A DNA stretch of 64,000 bases from Terrisporobacter vanillatitrophus. GTDB lineage: Bacteria > Bacillota > Clostridia > Peptostreptococcales > Peptostreptococcaceae. The position numbers and the translations under genes were made by a program. Numbering within the stretch: the first letter of the stretch is position 1; each line of letters begins with the position of its first letter. Positions 1 through 9,127 of this stretch are shown here, in pieces. The stretch is from NCBI RefSeq assembly GCF_051148895.1, contig NZ_CP154625.1, forward strand, positions 1,116,001 to 1,180,000. The letters are read 5' to 3'. The notes under the pieces were generated by a model. That model was given only the letters and a program-made list of their open reading frames with translations. It ran no database searches and had not been told where the DNA came from.

Positions 1-1
1 A

Positions 2-637
2 GATTTATATACAAAATCTTTGGAAAGTGGTTATAATCCACATAGTTCAAATGATAGCTTGACAGGTACGGGAGCCAAGATAGCACAAGCAACTAGAAAT
101 ATGGTTCAAGGCCCTCTGAAAAACACTGGTATAGATACTAATTTAGCAATAGATGGAGAAGGATTTTTCAGTGTTATTAAACAAGACGGAAGTCGTTGTC
201 TTACAAGAAATGGAGATTTTAGTTTAGATGCAAGTGGAACATTAGTGGATGCTTATGGAAATTCAGTAGATATTACATATGCCAATGGATTTAATAGACA
301 AAATGTTGATTTATCAGATGGTAAATTAAGTATAAATAAAGAAGGTCAAATATACCTAGATGATACAATGGTAGGAAGAATTAATTTATATGTTACAGAG
401 GGAACAAATGACTTAATATCTATAGGTGATAGTTTATTTGCTTTAAAAGAAGGGGCTAGTATGAATGCTTATCAAGGATCAGATATTAGGCAGGGTTATG
501 TTGAAATGTCTAATGTGAATTTATCAAGTGAAATGACTGACTTAATTGCTGTGCAAAGAGCCTTTCAATTTAATAGTAAGGGTATACAGGCTGTAGATGA
601 GATGTGGAGTATGATTAATAATCTTCAATCAAGATAA
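2..637 (+). CDS. flgG: FlgG-family flagellar basal-body rod/hook protein (5' partial)
   Basis: The reading frame is open from the window edge (D-L-Y-T-K-S-L...), so the N-terminus lies outside; the TTG at 20 is an internal codon, not the start. FlgG/FlgF proteins build the distal rod of the flagellar basal body outside the membrane. Seen: the internal motif LAIDGEGFFSV followed by a TRNGDFSLD stretch, and the C-terminal signature SNVNLSSEMTDLIAVQRAFQ, which forms the coiled-coil end of rod/hook proteins. About 211 residues remain; full FlgG is about 260, so 40-50 residues are missing upstream. It is followed 21 nt later by fliM, in a flagellar operon. It could equally be named flgF or a second flgG paralogue; the family assignment is firm. 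Confidence 0.88.
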   Translation, partial: DLYTKSLESGYNPHSSNDSLTGTGAKIAQATRNMVQGPLKNTGIDTNLAIDGEGFFSVIKQDGSRCLTRNGDFSLDASGTLVDAYGNSVDITYANGFNRQNVDLSDGKLSINKEGQIYLDDTMVGRINLYVTEGTNDLISIGDSLFALKEGASMNAYQGSDIRQGYVEMSNVNLSSEMTDLIAVQRAFQFNSKGIQAVDEMWSMINNLQSR

Positions 638-658
638 GAAAGGTAGAATGAAAATAAT

Positions 659-1546
659 ATGGTACATGATATAAAAAAATATGATTTTAAAAAACCTCAA
701 AGATATTCTTCCGACAATATGAGATTCGTATCTGTAATAGCAGAGGAATTTTGTAAAAACATTAATATATTTTTAAATTATGAGTTAAAACAAAAGGATA
801 TAGCCTGTAAGGTAGAAAAGATAGAACAAACAAACTATGAAGAATTTACAAATATGGTAACTTCTGATGCTGTTATAGTTGAACATGCCATACAGCCTTT
901 AGTAAATGGTCTTATATATCAGATAGATAAAGGGATAGCTCTTACATTTATAGATTGCATGCTTGGAGGAGATGGGAAATTTGATGACTACACAAGGGAA
1001 CTTACAGAAATTGATAAGCAACTAATTCATCATGCTAGTGAAAATTTTTTGACAAAACTTCACGTGGTGGAAGGATGTGAATATAGAGAAGTATTAGAAG
1101 TTCACTTAAATCTTAGTTCTAGTAAAAAATATCCAGTAAGTGAGTCAGTATTAATTGCACATATGAAAATGATGCATGGCGATAAAGAGGTAGGAAAAAT
1201 GAGGTTTTGTAAACCATATAGTTGTATGGAACCCATATTACCACAATTAGAGACAAAAAAACTTTTTAAAAGCAAAAATATTGACTATGACTTTGAATTT
1301 ACAAATGCGATATATAATAATGTTTACGCTGCAAGTACAGATGTTGTTGCTCTATTAGGCAGGGCTGAGATAAAGGTTCAAGAATTATTAGACTTAAATG
1401 TTGGAGATGTAATAAAGTTGGATTCAAAAATAGATGAAGAAATAGAACTTTATGTTGCAGGTTCGAAATCTTTTAAATGTAAACCTGGATTAATTGAAAA
1501 TAAAAGAGGTATAGTAATTGTAGACAGCATAGGTAAGGAGGAATAA
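659..1546 (+). CDS. fliM: Flagellar motor switch protein FliM, short N-terminus
   Basis: FliM is part of the cytoplasmic C-ring and in model species receives CheY-P to change rotation. Seen: the start of the middle domain (KKYDFKKPQRYSSDNMRFV, matching the family's DFKRPxRFSKxQ segment) begins at residue 6, the CheC-like middle domain follows, and a FliN-like C-terminal domain starts near residue 215 (STDVVALLGRAEIKVQELLD). The product is 295 aa; typical FliM is about 330. The usual N-terminal CheY-binding peptide (LSQxEIDALL) and its linker are missing, and an in-frame TAG at 644-646 prevents any upstream extension. An AAAGG-type site lies upstream. fliN follows 3 nt later. Confidence 0.85.
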   Translation: MVHDIKKYDFKKPQRYSSDNMRFVSVIAEEFCKNINIFLNYELKQKDIACKVEKIEQTNYEEFTNMVTSDAVIVEHAIQPLVNGLIYQIDKGIALTFIDCMLGGDGKFDDYTRELTEIDKQLIHHASENFLTKLHVVEGCEYREVLEVHLNLSSSKKYPVSESVLIAHMKMMHGDKEVGKMRFCKPYSCMEPILPQLETKKLFKSKNIDYDFEFTNAIYNNVYAASTDVVALLGRAEIKVQELLDLNVGDVIKLDSKIDEEIELYVAGSKSFKCKPGLIENKRGIVIVDSIGKEE

Positions 1547-1549
1547 AAT

Positions 1550-1813
1550 ATGGCAGAAAATTTTGATAGAGTTTTAGATATAGAATTAGAGATAAGTACA
1601 GTGTTGGGAAGAACAAAGATGACACTAAAGGATGTTTTTGAACTTACAAAAGGATCATTAATAGAGTTAGATACATTAGAAAATCAAGAACTTGAAATAT
1701 TTGTAAACGGAAGAAAAATTGGTTATGGGGAGGCTGTGATAGTAGATCAAAATTTTGGCATAAGAATAACAAGTATTCTTGGAGAAGAAGAACTTGTTAA
1801 AACTTTAAAATAA
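1550..1813 (+). CDS. fliN: Flagellar motor switch protein FliN (short, single-domain)
   Basis: The product is 87 aa and consists only of the FliN/SpoA C-terminal domain that forms the lower C-ring with FliM. Seen: the pattern DIELEISTVLGRTKMTLKDV, then KGSLIELDTLENQELEIFVN, a GYGEAVIVDQNFGIRI strand and an end near residue 80, all typical SpoA-fold landmarks. It has none of the CheC-like N-terminal domain that makes the larger Bacillus FliY. The start has a strong GGAGG (about 1537-1541). It is separated from fliM by 3 nt, so the two are likely translationally coupled. Confidence 0.88.
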   Translation: MAENFDRVLDIELEISTVLGRTKMTLKDVFELTKGSLIELDTLENQELEIFVNGRKIGYGEAVIVDQNFGIRITSILGEEELVKTLK

Positions 1814-1842
1814 ATATCTACATAGCAAAGGATGGAAAATTT

Positions 1843-2973
1843 ATGGCGAAAATGTTAAAAAGTAAATATAATAGTACAGGTGAACGATGTGTAGATGCTT
1901 GTTTAAACTATGGAGAACTTAGATATGTTAATAATGATGGATCGCCTATAAAAATAGAAATACCTTGTGACAAATATGAAGAAGCGATAAGTGATTTCTT
2001 GGAAAGAATTAAAGAGGGATTAACTGCAGATCAAGATATAGATCCAAGTAAAGTATTGAAAAGGGGAACTATAACATATAATCAGGCAAGAGATATATCC
2101 TATGAAGGAAAAATAAAGGGCATAGAGATATTTGCTATAGATGAAAGTATAGAATGTGATCACGTACTGGGTATATCTGCAAGTATAGAGTATGCTTTGG
2201 CAATATGGAATGGGGATAGTAGAGAGACAGCATTAAAAAAGTCAGTAATAAGAGCTATTACAGTATATGGTGAAGATTTCATAAAGGAATTAGAATTAAC
2301 CGAAATAATAGGGGAAGAGGAGTTTAGTAAGTTTTGTGATAAAATTAACTATGTGAAAAAAATAAATAGTCTAGACTTATATAAACCCTTAGATGTTATG
2401 ATTGACGATGATATTGGAGAAGATGATGACTTAACAACAAAGAAAAAATTAATGAAAAATATAAAAATAGCATCATTTATCGCAGGACTAACACTAGCCA
2501 TTATAGTAATGCAGATAATAACTAATGGTGGTACATTCAAAGATAATCTATATTTATTTTTACCTATTTTTATCATATCCCTTACAATGAGCATACTAGT
2601 ATTATTTTACATAAGGATTAGTAAATATATAACTGAGCAGTATACTAAAAATAGAGGGCAAACAATAATGGAGATGTTTAATGAGGAGCTGGAAAGGATA
2701 ATATATGATAATATATTAACTGAAAAAGAATGCAAGGTTATATTACATAATATAACTAAAGGAGAAATTTCAAAGTTATTGTTAGATATGAAAGGTAGCG
2801 TAAACAAAAAGTTGTCATGTAATGCATTGGTTAAAAATGAAACACGATTTATATTAGATGAAAGAAAAAGTATTGTATTACCAAGTGAGATGGAAGTAAA
2901 AAAATGTGTGGAAAAATTTATGGATTCATACAAGGAAAAGTTTTGTAAAGATGAGGCCGCAAAAACTACATAG
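1843..2973 (+). CDS. Unknown two-TM protein at the end of the flagellar operon
   Basis: I do not recognise a family. The 376-residue product has a soluble, acidic N-terminal half (about 1-200), two predicted membrane helices (about 208-226 and 236-257, separated by a short loop), and a soluble C-terminal third rich in Lys and Glu. There is no signal peptide, so both soluble parts should face the cytoplasm. The gene begins 29 nt after fliN behind an AAAGGA site and is closed by a terminator, so it belongs to the flagellar transcript. A role in motor or basal-body function is inferred from position only. Confidence 0.6.
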   Translation: MAKMLKSKYNSTGERCVDACLNYGELRYVNNDGSPIKIEIPCDKYEEAISDFLERIKEGLTADQDIDPSKVLKRGTITYNQARDISYEGKIKGIEIFAIDESIECDHVLGISASIEYALAIWNGDSRETALKKSVIRAITVYGEDFIKELELTEIIGEEEFSKFCDKINYVKKINSLDLYKPLDVMIDDDIGEDDDLTTKKKLMKNIKIASFIAGLTLAIIVMQIITNGGTFKDNLYLFLPIFIISLTMSILVLFYIRISKYITEQYTKNRGQTIMEMFNEELERIIYDNILTEKECKVILHNITKGEISKLLLDMKGSVNKKLSCNALVKNETRFILDERKSIVLPSEMEVKKCVEKFMDSYKEKFCKDEAAKTT

Positions 2974-2980
2974 TTAAGAA

Positions 2981-3022
2981 AGTGTATAAGGAAAATATAT
3001 TTTTGACTTATGCACTTTTTTT
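2981..3022 (+). terminator. Intrinsic terminator of the flagellar operon
   Basis: The arms AGTGTATAAG (2981-2990) and CTTATGCACT (3007-3016) pair over 10 bp with one G-U pair and are followed by seven T residues. It separates the fliN/unknown-gene transcript from the chemoreceptors. Confidence 0.75.
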
Positions 3023-3069
3023 GTGCAAAATATATCTTTTGAAATCAATTATTTGTTAAATGTTTAGTA

Positions 3070-3096
3070 TAAAGAAATAGAAAAAATATCCGTAAT
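3070..3096 (+). promoter_or_regulatory. Candidate sigma-D/FliA promoter before chemoreceptor 1
   Basis: TAAA (3070-3073), a 16-nt spacer and CCGTAAT (3090-3096) resemble the Gram-positive sigma-D consensus TAAA-N14-16-CCGATAT. The same spacing and a similar -10 recur before cheA. Confidence 0.55.
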
Positions 3097-3142
3097 ATTA
3101 TAAGTGAATAAATTCTGACAGAAAGTCATAGGGGAGAAGGAA

Positions 3143-4864
3143 ATGGATAGAAGATTTAAAAATTTAAAGTTTGGGAAAAAAATGGCTTTGGGTTTTGGAA
3201 TGTTATTAATAGCTTTTGCAATTATAGGGACATTATCTATAAGGAATTTAAGATTAATAGGAGAGCATATAGTTGATTTATTTGAAGGACCATACCAATT
3301 AACAAATGAAGCCATGGGAATTAGAAGAGATATTTTATCTATTGATCAAAATATTGCATACGCAGTAGTTGAAAAAGATCTTTCTAATTACGAGCCAACT
3401 ATTAACGAAAATTTTGAAAATTTATATGAAAGAATAGAGAAAATAAAAAATAATCCTGTTGCAGATATTAATTTAACTCAGACGTTAGAAACTTCAATTA
3501 AAAATTTTCAACAAGAATATGAAAATGTACATACAGTCATAGAAAATGGAAATAAAGAAACAATAGAAAATTTAATTGTTAATGAAAAGAGTAATTATTA
3601 TTTAGCTTATCTTGCTGTTTCAGATAATGCAACGACTCTTTATGAAACTGAAATAGAAGAAGGAAATTTGTTTAAAGATGATGTTACTAAAAAGGTAAGA
3701 AAAGTTTGGACAATATGCGTAGTAATGTCTATGTGTACTATTATAGGAGCTATATTAATATGTATATATATTACAAGAAAAATAAGACAGCCTATTGAGG
3801 AATTAGAAATTGCAGCAAATAAAATGGCATTAGGTGATTTTGATATTGAAATAGACTACGAATCAGAAGATGAACTGGGAAGTTTATCTAATAGTATGAT
3901 GAAAATGAGTAATGAAACAAAGTCTATAATTGATGATGTAGTTCACGTACTAAAAGAGATTGCATCAGGCAATTTTGATGTTGAACCTAAAGTAGAATAT
4001 ATTGGAGTATTCAACAATATTGAAAAATCTTTAAATCAGATCACTAGTCAATTAAGCGATACCATGTCACAAATTAATGTAGCATCAGAACAAGTTCAAT
4101 CAGCATCAGACCAAGTTTCAAGTGGAGCACAAATGTTATCTCAAGGTACTACAGAACAGGCAGGATCAATAGAAGAATTATCTGCAACTATAGTTGAAAT
4201 ATCAAATCAAGTAAAAGAAACAGCAAAAAATGCACAAGAAGCAAACAACTTATATATAGATGCAGGTAAAGAAGTAAATGATGGTAATGAAAAGATGAAG
4301 AATATGACTATTGCCATGGACGAAATATCATCTACATCAAATGAAATAGGAAGAATAATAAAAACAATAGATGACATAGCCTTCCAAACAAATATATTAG
4401 CATTAAATGCAGCAGTAGAGGCAGCAAGAGCGGGAGAAGCAGGTAAAGGATTTGCAGTAGTAGCAGATGAAGTTAGAAATTTGGCAGCAAAATCAGCGCA
4501 AGCAGCTAAAAATACGTCGACTTTAATTGAGAATTCTATAAATGCAGTTGCAAATGGTACTAGTATAGTTGACAATACATCACAATCATTACAAATAATA
4601 TTGGATAAAACTAGTAAAGTAGCTACTTTACTTGAAAATATAGCAAAAGCATCTGAAGAAGAATCAAATGCAATAAATCAAGTGACTTTAGGATTAGAAC
4701 AAATTTCACAGGTGGTACAAACAAACTCAGCAACAAGTGAGGAAAGTGCAGCAGCAAGTGAAGAATTAAGTGGACAAGCAAGTCAGTTAAAAACACTTAT
4801 TAGTAAGTTTAACTTAAAAGATAGTCAAAATTATAATAAAGAAATAAGTTTTAATTTAGAATAG
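3143..4864 (+). CDS. Methyl-accepting chemotaxis protein 1
   Basis: Transmembrane chemoreceptor that controls CheA. Seen: TM1 at about residues 12-30, an extracytoplasmic four-helix-bundle-like sensor (about 31-187), TM2 at about 188-211, a HAMP domain (about 212-265, containing LGDFDIEIDYESEDELGSLS), a second HAMP-like linker (ASGNFDVEPK), and the signalling domain with the invariant hairpin tip DIAFQTNILALNAAVEAARA. The product is 573 aa, normal for the class. No C-terminal CheR-docking pentapeptide is visible. The start has GGGGAGAAGG upstream. It is a tandem paralogue of the next gene; the signalling halves are nearly identical while the sensors differ. The ligand is unknown. Confidence 0.92.
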   Translation: MDRRFKNLKFGKKMALGFGMLLIAFAIIGTLSIRNLRLIGEHIVDLFEGPYQLTNEAMGIRRDILSIDQNIAYAVVEKDLSNYEPTINENFENLYERIEKIKNNPVADINLTQTLETSIKNFQQEYENVHTVIENGNKETIENLIVNEKSNYYLAYLAVSDNATTLYETEIEEGNLFKDDVTKKVRKVWTICVVMSMCTIIGAILICIYITRKIRQPIEELEIAANKMALGDFDIEIDYESEDELGSLSNSMMKMSNETKSIIDDVVHVLKEIASGNFDVEPKVEYIGVFNNIEKSLNQITSQLSDTMSQINVASEQVQSASDQVSSGAQMLSQGTTEQAGSIEELSATIVEISNQVKETAKNAQEANNLYIDAGKEVNDGNEKMKNMTIAMDEISSTSNEIGRIIKTIDDIAFQTNILALNAAVEAARAGEAGKGFAVVADEVRNLAAKSAQAAKNTSTLIENSINAVANGTSIVDNTSQSLQIILDKTSKVATLLENIAKASEEESNAINQVTLGLEQISQVVQTNSATSEESAAASEELSGQASQLKTLISKFNLKDSQNYNKEISFNLE

Positions 4865-4916
4865 TTGATAATATAGCATAGTTAATAGAAGGGAAATTAT
4901 ATTGCGGAGGAAGAGG

Positions 4917-6656
4917 ATGAAAAAAATAAGATTGGCGAAAAATGATAGGTTTAAATATAAAAACCTTAGAATTGGATATAAAATATTGGTACCGTTTTTA
5001 GTAGTATTGTTAATAGCATCTTGTGCAAGTATTAATGCACTGATTAACTTAAGCAAGTCAAGTAACCTTAGTCATAATTTATATGAAGGACCTTACCAAT
5101 TAACTAATAAAGCTATGGAAATACGTAAAGATTTAGTATCAGCTAGACAAAATATTAGTAATGCCTATAGTTCAGGAGAGTATGGAAAATATAAAGAGTT
5201 AGCCAATAAGGATTTTGACAGCGTAATAGATAGACTAAATGAAATGAAAAATATTGAAAATGCAAATATTGAATTAATTGATAATCTTGAGAGTTCTATT
5301 GAAGAAACAAAAGAAGAGTCTCAAAAAATATACCCGATTATGGAGGAAGAGAATTGGAATAAGGTAGATATATTATTATCCGATTCAAGTAGTGAATTTG
5401 TACAAGCATACAATGCATGTGAGAATTATGCCATAGAGATATATAATGAAGCAGATTTGTTAGGTGAAAAGTTTATAAAAGATGTAGACGTAAGAGTATT
5501 GAGATCTAATATTATTTCAACTATTTTAAGTGTCCTTAGTATAGTAGCTGGTTTATTAATATGTATAAAAGTTACAAAATTAATTGTAAGAGCAATTGAA
5601 GAAATTGAAGAATCTGCAAATCACATGGCAGAAGGTAATTTTGATATTGAAATATCTTATGAATCAGAAGATGAGTTAGGAGTTTTATCTGAAAGCATGC
5701 GTAAGATGAGTAAAGAGATAAATGTAGTTATTAAGGATACTGTAAATATATTAGACAAAGTTTCATCAGGTAACTTTAATATAGAACCTGAAGCAGAATA
5801 TATTGGAGTATTTAGTTATATTGAAAACTCTTTAAATAAAATTACGAATGATCTAAGTGATACAATGTCACAAATAAATGCAGCATCACAAGAAGTTGAA
5901 ACAGCATCAGAGCAAGTAGCAAGTGGGGCACAGATGTTATCACAGGGAGCAACAGAACAAGCTGGGGCTATAGAAGAACTATCGGCTACAATAGTTGATA
6001 TATCTAATAAAATTAAAAATACAGCAAAAAATGCAGGAGAAGCTAACCAACTATCAATAACCGCAGGACTAGAAGTAGAAGAAGGAAATGAAAAAATGAA
6101 AGAAATGGTAAAAGCCATGGATGAAATCTCATTTACATCAAATGAAATAGGAAGAATAATAAAGACAATAGATGATATAGCTTTCCAAACAAACATACTA
6201 GCATTAAATGCAGCAGTAGAAGCAGCAAGAGCAGGAGAAGCAGGTAAAGGATTTGCAGTAGTAGCAGATGAAGTAAGAAATCTAGCAGCAAAATCAGCAG
6301 AAGCAGCAAAAAATACGGCAACATTGATAGAAAATTCTATAAAGGCAGTTGATAATGGAAGTGTATTAGTAGATAATACAGCCAAGTCGCTTCAGAAAAT
6401 AATTGACACAAGTTATCAAGTTATTGTTTTAATAGATGATATAGCAAAAGCGTCTGATGAAGAATCAAATGCAATAAATCAAGTGACTTTAGGGCTAGAA
6501 CAAATTTCAGAGGTTGTGCAAACAAACTCAGCAACAAGTGAGGAAAGTGCAGCAGCAAGTGAAGAATTAAGTGGACAGGCTCAATTGTTAAAATCACTTA
6601 TTGACAAATTTGAGTTAAAAGAAGAGTCCAATTTTCAAGATACTTTAAATTTTTAA
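4917..6656 (+). CDS. Methyl-accepting chemotaxis protein 2
   Basis: Chemoreceptor paralogous to the preceding gene and about 50 nt downstream. The ATG at 4917 is chosen over the TTG at 4902 because GGAGG (4906-4910) lies at the correct distance from the ATG and overlaps the TTG frame. Seen: TM1 (ILVPFLVVLLIASCASI), a shared LYEGPYQLTNKAMEIRKDL segment at the start of the sensor, TM2 near residues 190-212, HAMP (EGNFDIEISYESEDELGVLS), and the conserved tip ALNAAVEAARAGEAGKGFAV. The sensor domain differs from receptor 1 over about 150 residues, so its ligand may differ. No dedicated promoter is seen, so it is probably co-transcribed with receptor 1. Confidence 0.92.
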   Translation: MKKIRLAKNDRFKYKNLRIGYKILVPFLVVLLIASCASINALINLSKSSNLSHNLYEGPYQLTNKAMEIRKDLVSARQNISNAYSSGEYGKYKELANKDFDSVIDRLNEMKNIENANIELIDNLESSIEETKEESQKIYPIMEEENWNKVDILLSDSSSEFVQAYNACENYAIEIYNEADLLGEKFIKDVDVRVLRSNIISTILSVLSIVAGLLICIKVTKLIVRAIEEIEESANHMAEGNFDIEISYESEDELGVLSESMRKMSKEINVVIKDTVNILDKVSSGNFNIEPEAEYIGVFSYIENSLNKITNDLSDTMSQINAASQEVETASEQVASGAQMLSQGATEQAGAIEELSATIVDISNKIKNTAKNAGEANQLSITAGLEVEEGNEKMKEMVKAMDEISFTSNEIGRIIKTIDDIAFQTNILALNAAVEAARAGEAGKGFAVVADEVRNLAAKSAEAAKNTATLIENSIKAVDNGSVLVDNTAKSLQKIIDTSYQVIVLIDDIAKASDEESNAINQVTLGLEQISEVVQTNSATSEESAAASEELSGQAQLLKSLIDKFELKEESNFQDTLNF

Positions 6657-6780
6657 GATAATCTAAATTATGATAATAATGTAATAAATTTTTAAAATAA
6701 TTTTAATTAATTAATTAATGATGAAAAGCTTATAAATTAAAATCGATTTAAATACTAAAAAGTAATTTATTTATAAAAAC

Positions 6781-6808
6781 TAAAGTATTAGATAATTTAT
6801 CCGTATAA
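6781..6808 (+). promoter_or_regulatory. Candidate sigma-D/FliA promoter before cheA
   Basis: TAAA (6781-6784), a 16-nt spacer and CCGTATAA (6801-6808) sit in the 260-nt AT-rich gap 6657-6916 that separates receptor 2 from cheA. Spacing is identical to the 3070-3096 candidate. Nothing else is visible in the gap. Confidence 0.55.
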
Positions 6809-6916
6809 TATATAAAAAAATTATATGAAAAAATTACATTTAATTTGATTTAACAGTTGATTAAACAACAATGAAAAATTAAATCTATTAAATTTTAATT
6901 ATAAAAGGAGACAGAT

Positions 6917-9097
6917 ATGAGTGGAATAGATTCTATGAATGAATTTTATGTGCAGGAAAACATGCAGCTATTAGAGCAATTAGAAGAAATTTTACTTGTA
7001 GATCATTCAGATACTGGAGGATTGGCAAATAAAGAAATAGAAGAAATTTTCAGAGCTATGCATACGATAAAAGGTTCTTCTGCTATGATGGGGTATGATA
7101 GTTTAACAAAACTAACACATTGTATAGAAGATGTTTTTGATGAAATACGTAAAGGGCTTGAAGTTTCTAGTGAAAAATGGGAAGAAATAATTGATGTTGT
7201 ATTACTAAGTATTGATTTTCTTAAAGAAGAAATTTCAAATATTCAACAGGGATTGCTTCCAGAATCAAGTATAGATGAGCTACATGATAAAGTTTTAAAA
7301 TTATTAAAAAATGATGAAGTAGATAATGATGAAAGCATATCAGATATGGACTTTAACTTAGTTGAGGAAGAAATAAGTCAGCAAACTATGGAAGATAAGG
7401 ATGAAAGTGAACTAATAGGTAGTGAAAAAAAATATTGCATAAAAATATTATTCGAAGATGGATGTGGTATGGAAGGAATTAGGGCTCTTGGAGTAACCAC
7501 ATCTATAGAAGATTTATGTACTATAGAGAAAACTATTCCAGCGGACTTAATGGGAGATTGTGATGAAGAAATAGTTAAAGACGGCTTTACTATGTATGTG
7601 AAAACAGAAAATGATAAGTCTGGCTTAGAAAAGTGTCTTCAAGGAACAATGTTCTTAAAGACTTTACAAATTACTGAAATTTCTAGAGCATCAAATGAAG
7701 TAGAACAAATAGAACAAGTAGAAGAAGTAGAACAAGTAGAAGAAATCGAAGAAATTAATTTAAAGCTTGATGAAGTTGAAATTGCTACTGATACTGCTGA
7801 GAAAGAAATAGAAGTAGTAGAAGAAAATATAGAAATAAGTAAAATTAGTGAGGATTTAAAAAGCAACAAAGATCATATTAAAGAAGCTGAAGATAATAAA
7901 AAAGACAAAGTGACTCAAACAAAAAAAGAAAATATAAATAGTTATTTAACAGTGAACATTGATAAGATAGATAGTTTAATGAATTTAGTAGGAGAAATAG
8001 TAACTACTGAATCTATGGTTGAAAAACAATCTCAATTAGAAAATTTTGATCCAGATAATTTCGAAAAACAAGCAAGAAGATTACATCAATTAACAAATGA
8101 ATTGCAAGATGTTGTAATGTCTATCCGTATGGTACCTATATCATCAACTTTTACTAAAATGCAAAGAGTAGTAAGAGATATGAACAAAAAAACTGGGAAA
8201 AAAGTTGATTTAGTATTAATAGGAGAACAAACAGAGGTAGATAAAAATATATTAGAAAATATATCAGATCCACTAATGCATATGGTAAGAAATAGTATGG
8301 ATCATGGAATAGAAACACCAGAGGAAAGAAAAAATACAACAAAACCAGAGAAAGCAACTGTAACATTAGAGGCAAAAAATACTGGAGGCGATATTCTAAT
8401 CATAATAAAAGATGATGGAAGAGGCTTAAATAAAGAGGCAATTGTAAAAAAAGCAATTGAAAAAGGAATAACTAGCAAGAGTATTAATGAAATTAGTGAT
8501 AAAGAAGCATACAATTTCATCTTAGCACCAGGATTTTCTACAAAAGAAGCTGTAACTGAGTATTCTGGTAGAGGTGTAGGGATGGATGTTGTTTATACTA
8601 ATATACGCAAGTTAAGAGGCTCTATTAGTATAGATAGTGAGCAAGGAAAAGGAACTACATTTGCAATACGTATTCCATTAACATTAGCCATAGTAGATGG
8701 TATGAAAATAAAAAATGATGATGAAACGTATATTATTCCTTCGCTTAATATAAAAGAAGTTTTCAGATATGGAGCCTATGATATTGTTGAAAATCCAAAT
8801 GGTGAAGAACATAGTATTATAAGGGGAAATTGTTATAAAATTTGTAGGTTATCAAAAATTTTAGGATTAAGTGATGCTAAAAAAGATGATGGAATTATGA
8901 TTTTGGTAGAATCTGAGATGGGCAATATATGCCTTATAGTAGATAGTATTTTAGGACAACAACAGGTTGTAATTAAACCTATACCTACAATACTGACACA
9001 ATTTGAAGGAGTACAATCTTATTTGGCAGGATGTTCTATTTTAGAAGATGGTTCTATAAGTCTTATACTGGATGTTAATGCTATGATACATAGATAA
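6917..9097 (+). CDS. cheA: Chemotaxis histidine kinase CheA
   Basis: Cytoplasmic kinase that takes receptor input and phosphorylates CheY and CheB. Domain order: P1 Hpt (residues 1-110) with the phospho-accepting His49 in RAMHTIKGSSAMMGY; a P2-like response-regulator-docking domain (about 170-255); a highly acidic, Glu/Val/Gln-repeat linker (about 258-330); P3 dimerisation (about 345-415, with LMNLVGEIVTTESMV); P4 HATPase (N-box DPLMHMVRNSMDHGIE, then KDDGRGL and a GRGVGMDVV box); and P5 CheW-like (about 590-726). Length 726 aa, slightly long because of the linker. Start supported by AAAGGAG. It heads the che operon and is followed 30 nt later by cheB. Confidence 0.95.
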   Translation: MSGIDSMNEFYVQENMQLLEQLEEILLVDHSDTGGLANKEIEEIFRAMHTIKGSSAMMGYDSLTKLTHCIEDVFDEIRKGLEVSSEKWEEIIDVVLLSIDFLKEEISNIQQGLLPESSIDELHDKVLKLLKNDEVDNDESISDMDFNLVEEEISQQTMEDKDESELIGSEKKYCIKILFEDGCGMEGIRALGVTTSIEDLCTIEKTIPADLMGDCDEEIVKDGFTMYVKTENDKSGLEKCLQGTMFLKTLQITEISRASNEVEQIEQVEEVEQVEEIEEINLKLDEVEIATDTAEKEIEVVEENIEISKISEDLKSNKDHIKEAEDNKKDKVTQTKKENINSYLTVNIDKIDSLMNLVGEIVTTESMVEKQSQLENFDPDNFEKQARRLHQLTNELQDVVMSIRMVPISSTFTKMQRVVRDMNKKTGKKVDLVLIGEQTEVDKNILENISDPLMHMVRNSMDHGIETPEERKNTTKPEKATVTLEAKNTGGDILIIIKDDGRGLNKEAIVKKAIEKGITSKSINEISDKEAYNFILAPGFSTKEAVTEYSGRGVGMDVVYTNIRKLRGSISIDSEQGKGTTFAIRIPLTLAIVDGMKIKNDDETYIIPSLNIKEVFRYGAYDIVENPNGEEHSIIRGNCYKICRLSKILGLSDAKKDDGIMILVESEMGNICLIVDSILGQQQVVIKPIPTILTQFEGVQSYLAGCSILEDGSISLILDVNAMIHR

Positions 9098-9127
9098 GAT
9101 ATACTAATACAAAAGGAGAAAGAATAG

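Noticed and set aside
5816..6385. A long minus-strand frame opposite the receptor signalling domain
   Set aside because: Ala/Ser-rich composition mirrors the receptor's biased codons; the same shadow occurs in both receptors. No ribosome site.
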